A stretch of DNA of 64,000 nt from Plasmodium brasilianum. Lineage: Eukaryota; Apicomplexa; Aconoidasida; Haemosporida; Plasmodiidae. Numbering within the stretch: the first letter of the stretch is position 1; each line of letters begins with the position of its first letter. The position numbers and the translations under genes are program-made. Positions 46,401-56,700 of the stretch are shown here, piece by piece. The notes below the pieces were generated by a model, which did not search any database, was not told the origin of the DNA, and saw nothing but the letters and a program-made list of their open reading frames with translations. Where the stretch lies: positions 986,130 through 1,050,129 of the forward strand of contig NC_090122.1 of assembly GCF_023973825.1 (NCBI RefSeq), read 5' to 3'.

Positions 46401-47170
46401 AATGTAAAAAGGGTGAGGGGAAAAGAAAAAACGAAAAAAAGAAGAGAAAGATGGTGGGGAAAAAGCGAAAGATGGGGAAAAAGCGAAAGATGGGAAAGAA
46501 GCGAAAGATCGGAAAGAAGCGAAAGATGGGAAAGAAGCGAAAGATGGGAAAGAAGCGAAAGATGGGAAAGAAGCGAAAGATGGGAAAGAAGCGAAAGATG
46601 GGAAAGAAGCGAAAGAACTGAGAAGAGGAGAAAGAAATAAAAAGATAGGATAAAAAGAAAATAATAAAAATATCAAAAATAGAACAAAATGAAAATAAAT
46701 GAGAGAACTAAAAGAACGAAATTTGTGAAAAAATTCTGAACAGTTAATAACTACAAGTTAATTTAGAATAATTTTCTGAACATGCTAGCTTTTTTTTTTT
46801 TTTTTTTTTGTTTCCAAAAAAATAAGAACAAGTAAAAAATATTTTTATTAATGGCTCTCATTGAATTCTACGACATTGTATATGCTGCATTTATATAATA
46901 AAACAGAAATATTTTCATATATACCATATTTTTATAAAAAAAAAAAAAAAAAAGGGAATGCTCTGTTTTAAAAAAGCGAAGAGAAAAAATATAAAATGTA
47001 GTTCAAAAAAAAAAAAAAAAAGAAAGTGAAAATATGCACTTAGAAAGTGTTCGTCAAAAACTATATCTAAAGAGAAAAAAAAAAGAAAAATATCTATAAG
47101 GTTATACATTAAAAACATTTGGAAACACACATATGCGAAAGCACTATATTTGATTTAGCGGGTATATAAA
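46401..47170. other. Promoter-side spacer of GrpE
   Basis: This contains the 18-bp purine array (46455-46615) and poly-A/poly-T tracts (46794-46810, 46935-46954, 47007-47022). No gene is seen beyond these. Confidence 0.5.
46455..46615. repeat. 18-bp array AGCGAAAGATGGGAAAGA
   Basis: Nine copies, with the first ones degenerate, lie 55-215 bp upstream of the GrpE ATG. On the GrpE strand the array is in frame with the coding sequence and would encode Ser-Phe-Pro-Ser-Phe-Ala. Confidence 0.9.
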
Positions 47171-47788
47171 ATGTTTGTGTTCGTCAGAAATATTGTGCGG
47201 ATATGCCACCCCTGTTCGTTATGCAGCATGTACATTCTTATTTATGTGTGCATGCATATTAATACATGTACGTATGTTGTATGTTGTATATATGAATATA
47301 TGTATATATGTACGCAAGTACGCATGTACATAGAACGTTTTATATTTACGCATCACCACACGTGTGCTGGTAACGGTTTACCATCATGTTATCTTTTCAC
47401 AAGCTCACCCTTTATTAAGTCATTTTTTAAATTTTTGAAAAAAATACCAATAGAAGAAAGAGTAACATTAGCTTTACCATTTTCGTCTAAGGTTAGAGAA
47501 AAAGAATAAACCTACAACTGCGCTTTTTCCCTTTCGTATTTTTTATTTTAATCGTCCCTTCTATTTTTTCATATAATCCTCCAAAAAATTTTCCTTTGAA
47601 AAATTGCACATAATGATATATGTGGATTGAAATGGAATACGTTCGATGTATTATTTATTTTAGCAGCAAAAAAGAAAGAAAAAAAGAAAATTCGTATACC
47701 TTTTATAAATAAAGTCGTAGGGATGAAATCAAACGAATCTTGTGTACAAGATATCATGATAACTAGCAGTTCAGTATACGTAATATAG
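47171..47788 (+). CDS. Putative small spliced gene, unknown function
   Basis: An ATG at 47171 opens MFVFVRNIVRICHPCSLCS up to a possible donor at 47230 (phase 2). An acceptor TTTTCACAAG at 47404 resumes in phase as SPFIKSFFKFLKK, then IPIEERVTLALPFSS, to a donor AAG/gttaga near 47496; without splicing this frame ends at 47509. A further coding-like stretch at 47664-47788, after an ATTTATTTTAG acceptor, reads KKIRIPFINKVVGMKSNESC, then VQDIMITSSSVYVI, to a stop. It is one phase off the preceding exon, possibly because of A runs at its start. The basic, Cys-containing N terminus could be organellar targeting. The gene is head-to-head with GrpE. No family is recognised. Confidence 0.4.
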
Positions 47789-48097
47789 TATATCAAAGGA
47801 GCAATACACATGTATGCGTACTACAATGAAAAGAAACTATTTTTCACTTACTCGATACAAAAGTTTACACATAGGGCGTACAACATGTGTGCATGTATGT
47901 TTTTCTTACATAATAAATTAAAAATTTTATATAAACACTAAAAAAATTTAATTAAAATACAAATAATTTATGAGTTAAACCGAATTTTTGCTCAAATGGA
48001 AAAAGTAAAAAAAAAAATAAAAAAAAAAGGGGAAAAAGGGATGAAACGAATAAAAGGAAAAATGGATAAAGAGAAAATTTTTCATGTATCCTTTTTC
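47789..48097. other. Short spacer between convergent genes
   Basis: AT-rich sequence with A tracts near 48010-48030. Nothing is recognised. It probably holds the 3' ends of the putative plus-strand gene and RRS1. Confidence 0.5.
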
Positions 48098-49587
48098 CTA
48101 CAGGGACTTCAAAACAATTGCAGCTAGTTTGCTATTCTGATTAATTTCATCCTTCAGTAAACGTTTTTCGCACTTTTGCTTCGTTACAATGCTATTGTTA
48201 ACTCTGAGTTTTTTTTCTTTTTTTAATTTTTTGTCTTTTCTTCCAAATGTCGAGGATGAGATCTGCGCCCTGGGGGGAAAAGGCAAACAAATAAAAGTAT
48301 GTGCACATGTGTAACGTACATGTGTGTATATACATATGTACATATGTATGTATAATTATTTATATGTGTATATATATGTATACAATCACACGAATAAACT
48401 TGCAATAAATAAACATTGCAAAGATAAAAAAATAAAATGAATACATGTTTAAAGAAAAGAAAAAGGCTTCACAATCCACGTCGAGCGCAATTGTTCATTT
48501 GGAAAAAAAGCATTATTAAAGGAGATAACGCAAAAAAAAAAAAAATGCTTATATTATATTGCATATATATACATAAAAAACGTTGCTCTTTCCTCTGCTT
48601 TTTATTTTTTTTCTTTTTCTTTTTCTTTTTCGTTTCCTTTTCTTTTATTTCTCCTTACACTTTGAGGCTGTCCATCAAGTTTTCCCTCTTTCTTTTTTGC
48701 CTTTCTATGTATTTTATGTCTTCCGTAGAAATGCCCTCTTGATCGAACTTATTTCTCATTTCTCTTATTTTCTGTTTCATTTTTTTAATTTCTTTTTCTT
48801 CTTCTATTTGTTCAAATGGGTCTTCATATATATCTTCGTTTTGTTTATACTCATGAACAAAGTTTGCATTTTCTTCATTTATTTTAATTTGTTTTTTTTG
48901 AAAACGCCTCACCCAACCTTTCGTATTTTTATCAAACAATAAACCACTCTTATTTTTTTTTTTCAACAATTTACTTTGTGCAAACATTTCCCATTTGGTA
49001 CTTTTTTTTATTTTTGGTATTTTTGAATATCTAGGTATATTAAAAAAATTATTTTTTGTAACATGATAGATTATTTCTCCATCTCCATCCTTTTCATTTT
49101 TTAACTCGTTTATTTTTTTAAAAATAAGGTCCAAATTTTCGCTCACCTTTGCCTTTATGCTGCACGTGGTGATGGAGAGAGAAAAAATAAAATAAAATAA
49201 AAAAGAACAAATAAATAAAAGAGGTATTTGCGCGCATACACACATACCACATATATGTGCATAAATGCATACTACATTTATATGTATATATATAACTGCA
49301 TGTATCTTTCTGGGCTGCAATATAGGCCCACGACCGTACAATCGCTTGTATATATATACGTAAAAATATACACATATATATCTATAATGTAGGAATACTC
49401 GAGAATGCCGTTAATTGTATATTTTTCAATGATGCTTCAAAGAAAATATTTTTATGTTTCCGCGTAACATGAAAAGTCAAATATGTAAACTTTTTATTTT
49501 AGCTTTTTTGTATTACTCATTGTCCGCAGTAATTATGGAGTTGTCATATGCTAAAAGATGCTGAGTACAAAACTCGATATTACTCAT
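48098..49587 (-). CDS. RRS1: Ribosome biogenesis regulatory protein RRS1
   Basis: Three minus-strand exons join in phase: 49517-49587, 48659-49159 and 48098-48269 (744 nt, 247 residues). The first exon gives FCTQHLLAYDNSIIT, the family's N-terminal L-x-DxGNLLA-like box. The second gives STKWEMFAQSKLLKKKNKSG, LLFDKNTKGWVRRF and EDPFEQIEEEKEIKKMKQKI, matching the conserved RRS1 core (TxWexFAxxKGIxxKKKxxxxxDexxgxWxxRxG). The third begins AQISSSTFGRKDKKLKKEKK, the Ser-Thr-Phe-Gly-Lys box. RRS1 recruits the 5S RNP (L5, L11, 5S rRNA) into pre-60S particles together with RPF2 in the nucleolus. The donor GT/gtaagg at 48659 was chosen because it restores phase. Reading through it would end after one more codon and lose the conserved third-exon box. 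Confidence 0.9.
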
Positions 49588-50708
49588 TTTTTTATTTGAA
49601 AAAAGAGAAGCATACTATTGTTAGATAGGACCGAAAAAGTTGAGAACATAGATGATTTTTAAAGACCTCTTCACACAAGCAGAATGTACATAAATATACA
49701 GAATATATGCATACAGTATGTACGTACAATATGTATATATAATACGTATACATTAATGAAGTGTCAAAATGGGCGTAATTACGTACAAGAATATGCGGCA
49801 GTATTATTAACACTTACACATAGCTATTTTCTTTTTTGAAAATAATTAAAATTTACCAAAAAAAAAAAAAATGAACGTTCATATTTTTATTATGTAAACA
49901 AAAATACGCATTTTTTTACTGCGCTGTTATATAATGCATTTATGTATTCATGCATTTATGTATTCATGCATTTATGTATTCATGTATATGGGTATTCATG
50001 CATTTGGGTGTTCATTTATTTGATTATTCATGTATATGGGTATTCATGTATATGGTTATTCATGTATATGGGTATTCATGTATATGGGTATTCATGTATA
50101 TGGGTATTCATGTATATGGGTATTCATGTATATGGGTATTCATGTATTTGGTTGTTCATTTATTTGGTTGTTCATTTATTTGGTTATTCATGTATTTGTG
50201 TATTCATGTAATTATGTATTTATATATTTACATATATACATATTTACATGTGCTTGCTAATTTTTACTTTTTTAATCTTTTAAACAATTTGAGCTCCGAG
50301 TAGATCGCTTTTTATCGTTTTTTTTTTCTTTTTTATTTTTGACTTATTAATATATATATTATTTATTATATATATTACGTATAATTCATTTTACTATTAA
50401 TATTAATATTAATACTAATATTTTTTTTTTTTTTTTTTTTTTTTTTGTTAAAAAAATATTCTTTTCAATTATCGAAAAAGGCACGTGCTGTAAAATTTTT
50501 TTTGTAATTTTTGGTCGCTTATTTAGCTCTCTTTTTTTTTATTTTATATTATTTTTTTTTTTGCTATGAATTTTTCAATGTTTTTGCAGTTATGCAGTTA
50601 TGCAATTTTGACTTTTTTAAGTTATTACGTTTCACGTTTTTACATCTTAAGTTTTATATCTTAAGTTTTATATCTTACGTTTTACATTTCCCGCCCTCCT
50701 TTCGTTCA
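49588..50708. other. Spacer upstream of RRS1
   Basis: Dominated by the 16-bp TATTCATGTATATGGG array (49935-50225), followed by TA/TAATAT sequence and T tracts (50420-50446). No gene is recognised. Confidence 0.5.
49935..50225. repeat. 16-bp array GGGTATTCATGTATAT
   Basis: About 17 copies with variants (TTGGTTGTTCATTTAT; TATGTATTCATGCATT at the 5' end). It is open in all three plus frames, giving Tyr/Cys/Ile/His/Val repeats that are not real proteins. Confidence 0.9.
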
Positions 50709-51354
50709 TTAAAATAAAAATGCAAAAAAAAGGTACAACTGAAAAAGGGGAAATGGCGGTTGAGAAGGAATTATTTTGAACATCATCCGTTCAAAGTAAT
50801 CCCTTGCAAGCTTTTGAAAATTTGTCGAAAAAGAGCTTTTTTCATACATAATAAAATAGTGCATATATATGTATATATATATATATATATGTACCCTCCG
50901 GTTGTGCAATTATACTACATTTCTGTATGTGTATGGGGAAGTAAAAATTTTTTGGGGTTTTTATTTTTTACATTTTTGTGTGAAGTTACACATACATACA
51001 TATGTACGTATATATAACGCACGTATGTATAATGTACATGTAGTAAATGCAATACGTGTATATATTATATTTATAACACCTAAAGTATGCACGTTCATTT
51101 ATACCCGAAACGTATTCTTAACTGAGCATTTAAAGAGACTATATTTTATACTCAACCGCTGAGCATAACTTATATTTTTTTTTTGGCCTTTTTTTTTTTT
51201 TTTTTTTTTTTGCTAATAAGAAAGTTATTGCATTTTTTATATGAAGGGTACATCTACTAATTTATCCATTTTTGATCATATGGTGGAATAGATTTACTTT
51301 TCTGCATTTTAAAAAATGCACAAAGGGCAATTATTTTAAAAAATGAAGAATAAT
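50709..51354 (-). CDS. Putative spliced gene, unknown function (5' end unresolved)
   Basis: On the minus strand a strong acceptor (TTTTTCCCCACTTAG) at 51354 opens an exon to 51258 reading YSSFFKIIALCAFFKMQKSK, then SIPPYDQKWIN, ending at TA/gtagatg. It joins in phase to an exon at 50835-50709 reading SFSTNFQKLARDYFERMMFK, then IIPSQPPFPLFQLY, to a stop. Both exons have normal amino-acid composition, unlike the flanking microsatellites. An upstream exon near 51375-51420 (QKQKKT or CPKAEENQ, depending on frame) probably precedes, but the start codon is not located. If translation began at the internal Met of the first exon the product would be about 57 residues. No family is recognised. The plus strand over the last exon is also partly open. 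Confidence 0.42.
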
Positions 51355-51604
51355 CTAAGTGGGGAAAAATAAAAAAACTGTGTAAATTTATTAACTGGTT
51401 TTCTTCTGCTTTTGGACAAAATTGTAAAAAAGAGGAAAAAGAGAAGAAAAAAAGGAACGAAAATAAAGGAAAAAAAAAAAAAATACAAATTAACAATGAA
51501 ACATTGCTGATGTGCGCAATTATGTATTATATAAGCTTCGTATTATATATATTTATATACATGTACATGTGCATTTATAAGTACAAGAGATATATAAACA
51601 TACA

Positions 51605-51680
51605 TACATTCATACATACATTCATACATACATTCATACATACATTCATACATACATTCATACATACATACATACATACA
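51605..51680. repeat. 12-bp ACATACATTCAT repeat
   Basis: About five copies of CATACATACATT, passing into pure CATA repeats and then a TA run. Confidence 0.85.
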
Positions 51681-51860
51681 TATATATATATATATTTATT
51701 TATATTCATATATAATGTATGTATAATATACCGCTTTGCCAATTTTCTATGTTATTCTTTTTTTTTAAAAAAAATTTGAAACGAAATTTCAACGGTTACA
51801 AAATTTAATTTATTGTTCATATGAAAGCACAGAAGAGATATCTACTATTAAAATATAAAT

Positions 51861-52045
51861 TTATATATATATTTTTTTTTTCTTTATCCGTGTTTCGTAA
51901 TTGTTCTGATATGAATGAAACGTGTTAAAAAAGAAGCACTTACGTATATGTAAGTAAAGTACATATATGAATATACGTACGTACTTACCTCCTCGTAACA
52001 AAAAATTTTCGTAAAAAAAAGAAATAAATGTAAACAAGGGAAAAC

Positions 52046-52090
<45 letters not shown>

Positions 52091-52164
52091 CATACAAATA
52101 AAAGGTTTAGGGGAATTGCGTACGTAGTCGTGTACGCAGTGCTGCATTGCGCATTGTATATATA

Positions 52165-52203
<39 letters not shown>

Positions 52204-52477
52204 AAGCATATGAGTACTTACACGTGTATATACATATTGCATACTTAAGTAAATACATTCGTAATACATATATACTTCATACATAATTTGTACATACATA
52301 ATACATAAATATGTACATACATAATACATAAATATGTATATGCATAATACATAAATATGTATATGCATAATACATAAATATGTATATGCATAATACATAC
52401 GCAAGAATATTTACATGCGAACTACACAAGCAACGAAAGGATGCCTTACAATTGAACTCATTCACGCTTGTATACAT
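51861..52477 (-). CDS. Possible three-exon small gene, unknown function
   Basis: Three pieces on the minus strand join with all phases zero: 52415-52477 (MYTSVNEFNCKASFRCLCSS plus His, donor gtaaat), 51989-52141 (acceptor GCAATGCAG; HCVHDYVRNSPKPFICMYVY, a Tyr-Ile run from a TA microsatellite, then FLFFTKIFCYEE, donor gtaagtac) and 51861-51905 (acceptor TTCATATCAG; NNYETRIKKKK, stop). The product would be 86 residues. The microsatellite inside the middle exon weakens the case and no family is recognised. Confidence 0.28.
52285..52395. repeat. 23-bp repeat ACATAAATATGTATATGCATAAT
   Basis: Three to four copies of a 23-bp unit, with a shorter related ACATAATACATAAATATGT unit at the 5' end. Confidence 0.8.
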
Positions 52478-52640
52478 ATATGTAGTAGTAGCATAAGTTT
52501 ATAAACATTTCATTGATTTTAAATGTTCATGTAATAATTTTTATTTTTTTTTCCCATTATTTTGCATAAATAAAAATATATATTTTTTTCTCTATTTTTC
52601 AAGTTGATCATATACGATAATGCATATATTTTGCTCTAGT

Positions 52641-52681
<41 letters not shown>

Positions 52682-53009
52682 TCATCATTTTTTATTATAT
52701 ATTATATATGATGTATAGTATATTATATATAATATATATATATATATATGGTGTATGATATGTAGTATATAAAATATATTTATATACATATAATATATTA
52801 TATAGTAAGAGAGATGGAATTCTATTTTAAGTGCAAAAGAATCATGATAACAGTACATATGTAATTATAGTTTTTATCCAAAATTTGTATATAATATTTT
52901 CACTATTCGACATTTCGGCAGTTCATTATTTTTCATTGTTTGACCTTTTCGACAATTCAACATTGAATTACTTTCCTCCGACAAAAAAAAAAAAGAGAGA
53001 AGAAAAAAA

Positions 53010-53057
<48 letters not shown>

Positions 53058-53775
53058 AAAGGTATATTTAATGTAAATCATATTTTTATTCCTATTTGTT
53101 TAATATGCATCGTAAGAATTTAATTTACTGAAAATCATAAAATTTTGAATGATTTGTAGAGAGTAAGGGAGTGTACGTAAATACGTATGTAATATATGCA
53201 TATACACCTAAACATACTGATACGTACTTATTACACCCGCACGTACATACGTACAAACATCCGCACATTTATAAATACATTTGTGCATTTAGCTAGGGGG
53301 AGCTCATATGCACGTTCATTGTAAGTAGTTAAAGTAAAACTATAGGAAAAAAAGAAAAGCAAATTGAAGTGAATAAAACAAATTAAAATCGAGTCAAACT
53401 GAGTCTATCCCAGTTAGTCCAAGTCAAACCGAGTAAACCAAATAAAATTTTTTTATCGTATTTTCTTCTTTCAATCTGTACACACAAATTTATTCCTAAC
53501 GTTATACATATCAAATGATATGTGCAAGTATTACTACAAAATTGAGGAAAATAATTAAAAAAAAAAAAATTGCACCATTAATGAAAAGATAAAAATAATA
53601 TAGAAAAGGGGCGAATTAACGGTACTCAGTTGCTAAGATAAAAAAGAATAAGATACACTAATAGGTAGAAAAAAATAAAAATAAAGCAAAGTACAAAAAA
53701 GTAAGGTATATACGGAAAAATACGCAAAATACGAAAAGCGCAGTACAACGAAAGGGCTAACGGAGGAGAGGCAGA
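52478..53775. other. Spacer upstream of the Glu/Asn-rich gene
   Basis: This contains a 35-nt T tract (52645-52679), TA-rich sequence (52690-52800), a 42-nt A tract (53011-53052) and A-rich sequence up to the putative start codon at 53776. No other gene is seen. Confidence 0.5.
53011..53052. repeat. Poly-A tract of 42 bases
   Basis: A pure A run, preceded by shorter A runs interrupted by GAGAGAAG. Confidence 0.9.
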
Positions 53776-56700
53776 ATGCTAGCGAAGGAAAAAAAAAAAA
53801 AAGTATAAGGGGGCAAGGAATATACAATAAAGTGGAACAACGGACTATTTCAGTCGTTACAAGGAAGCAGTCACAGGCAAACCTAAGACACGTGGAAAAA
53901 CCAAAAAATTGTAGTGAGAGTATAAATAAAAGTACGAAGAGTAGCGCTAATAGCAGTGTGAATAGTAGTACGAATAGTAATACAAATAGTGTTACGAATA
54001 GTAGTACGAATAGTAATACAAATAGTGTTACGAATAGTAATACGAATAGTAATACGAATACGAATACTAATACCAATACTAATACCAATACTAATACCAA
54101 TACTAATACCAATACTAATACCAATACTAATACCAATACGAATACTAATACGAATACTAATACGAATACTAATAGTAAAATAAATACCAATACGAATACT
54201 AATAGTAAAATAAATACTAATACGAATAACGCGAATATTAATGTAAATAATAAAAACATTGATGAGGATGCTAGAAGAATAAAAGAAACAAAATTTATTT
54301 TTGATAAAAATAGACAAAAAAATAAAAGCAGCGGTAGTGGCTGTGGTAATGGTAGTCATAGTAGCAGTAGCTGTAGTAGAGAAAGAAGAGGATTGAAGAA
54401 GCGGACTACTTCACCTGAAATGGATGATATAAATATGAACAACAATTTTTATGAATTGGAGGACTACAATGAAGATGTAAGTATCGTCAGTTCGAAAGGA
54501 GGAAGTAAACTAGGTGTTAAGAAGAATAAGGGAGGTAATGAAAAAGCAAAAAAAAGGGCATGGGGTCAAATGGTTGTAGATGAAAAAGATAGAGAAAGTG
54601 AAGTAAAGGACGAAGAAGATTTGAAACATGTGGAAAATAAGGAAGATGCAGAGGATGAGGAAAAGCAAAGTAATAATGTAATAAATACCCTCGAAGGAAT
54701 AAATCAAGAAAATCTAAATTGTAGTAATAAAAACAAAACAAAAGAGAAGAATTATGGATCGTTTGCTAAACGTGAAGGAAAAAGGAATAACTCAATGAAA
54801 GAACAAGAGGAAAGTAAAGAAATTAATTTAGACGCCTTTACAAAATATAATATTATTAAAAATAAAAAAGAGCACATAGTAATTGATGATAGTAACATAT
54901 ACATTGTTATAGATAACATGGATGAAAACTCAAATGATAAAGCAGCAATTATTAGTAAATTAAATATTACTAATGATACTTACAATTTTTTGAAAAATAA
55001 AAATACTGGAAAGAATTTAAGTAAAATGAAGCTCGCCTCTCCGTATGTGGGTAAAACAGAAAAGGCAGAAAGATCAAGAGGGGCGGAAGCAGCAAGACGA
55101 GTGGAAGCAGCAAGGCGAGTGGAAGCAGCAAGACGAGTGGAAGCAGCAAGGCGAGTGGAAGCAGCAAGACGAGTGGAAGCAGCAAGACGAGTGGAAGCAG
55201 CATTACGAGTGGAAGCAGCAAGCACTGTGGAAGAAGATATGGAAGACGAAGTGAACGAAGAAGACTTGAGCGAATGTGAAGAGTACGAGGAGGACTCCGA
55301 CGATTACGATAACAAAAGCGTTTCTATAAGGGGTATAGGAGAGGATTCTACAAATGATGAAGAGGATGATATAGAAATAAGTAATATTTACAAAACTTTG
55401 AAACAAGAAAATATGAAATTCGCAGATGGAATGAAAAAAGATGAAGGAATGATGGTAGAGATAGAAGAGGAAGAGGTGGAAAAGGAGAAGGATAAGGATA
55501 AGGGAAAGGAGGAAGAAGAACCTATTGAGAAAATTTTAAAAAAAAGAAAAACAAAAAATGATAATAGCAACAAAGAACATAAGTTAAACATTGTAAGATC
55601 ACTTCTAAAGAGTGCTCACAGCGATTTGATGGTAATGGACCAAAATGATATGCAAATGAGTAGTAACACTATGAACATAAGGGAGCCATCTATTAGTCTA
55701 AATGAATTTTGTAATTATAGAAAGGGAAATTATAAGAACGAAGGAATAGAAGAAGGAAATTTGGAAAAAATAGAGGTAGCAAGGGAAAGAGGAGAAAGAG
55801 AAAGAAAGAGAAAACAAAACAACGAGAAGGTTAATAAAAAAGAAAAAGTAAAAACAGATTTAGAAAAGAATGAAACCAAGTCTAAAAATAATGAATTGGA
55901 TAAATTGTATAAACGGATTAATAGAAAAGAGGTAAAATATGACAAGCAGGGAAAGATAGGAGCTGAAAAATGCAAAGAAAAGGAAGAGTTCGACTACAAA
56001 CAATACAGCAAATTAATTAAATTAATTTCCATCTCGAGGGATATATCAAGATATAATGTGTATAAGGATAGCAATGATGCAGAGAAGAGCAGTAGCAGGA
56101 AAGGAAGTAATAGACGTACTAATAGTAGGAAAAGCGATAATAGATCGGGTAGTAGCGGATATGGAAGTAGTAGACAGGTAAGTAATAGACAGAACAGCAG
56201 TAGTAATAACAATAAAGAAAGCAGAAGAACAAGTGAACATGCACAGAATAATAAAGTGAAGGAGAAAACGGCTTCTCTAGAAAAAGGAAAATGTAAATTC
56301 AACAGTGAGATCAGAAGAAGCAATAAAAAGGCCGTGTCCATATGGGACAGTAAGAAAATCGAAGTAAGAGGAAAACAAATGAAAAATAAATCAAAATTAA
56401 GAACAACAAATATGTTTATGAACGAAGAGGAAGCAGCGGAAGAAGAAGAAACGAAAGCCGATGCAGAATGCACTTACAGCAATTCTTTTAAAAATGCGAA
56501 CATGGCGATGCAAGGTAATAATAAAAGAAGATCGATCTCACAAACTAATCATGTTAAAAACGTTAATAAAAAAATAAAAGAAAATTGTTATCGAATTGGT
56601 AACACATATAATAATTATGAACAAGAAAATGAAAACCTTCTTTTGGGTTTTAACTTAATGGATAATACAGCTAGTTACAAAAAAATGCACGAAATGCAGA

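Noticed and set aside
49942..50303. Three overlapping Tyr/Cys/Ile/His frames
   Set aside because: They are translations of the 16-bp array, open in all three frames.
53633..54359. Minus-strand Leu/Val and Ile/Arg frames opposite the large repeat gene
   Set aside because: They are antisense readings of the Asn-Thr hexamer array.
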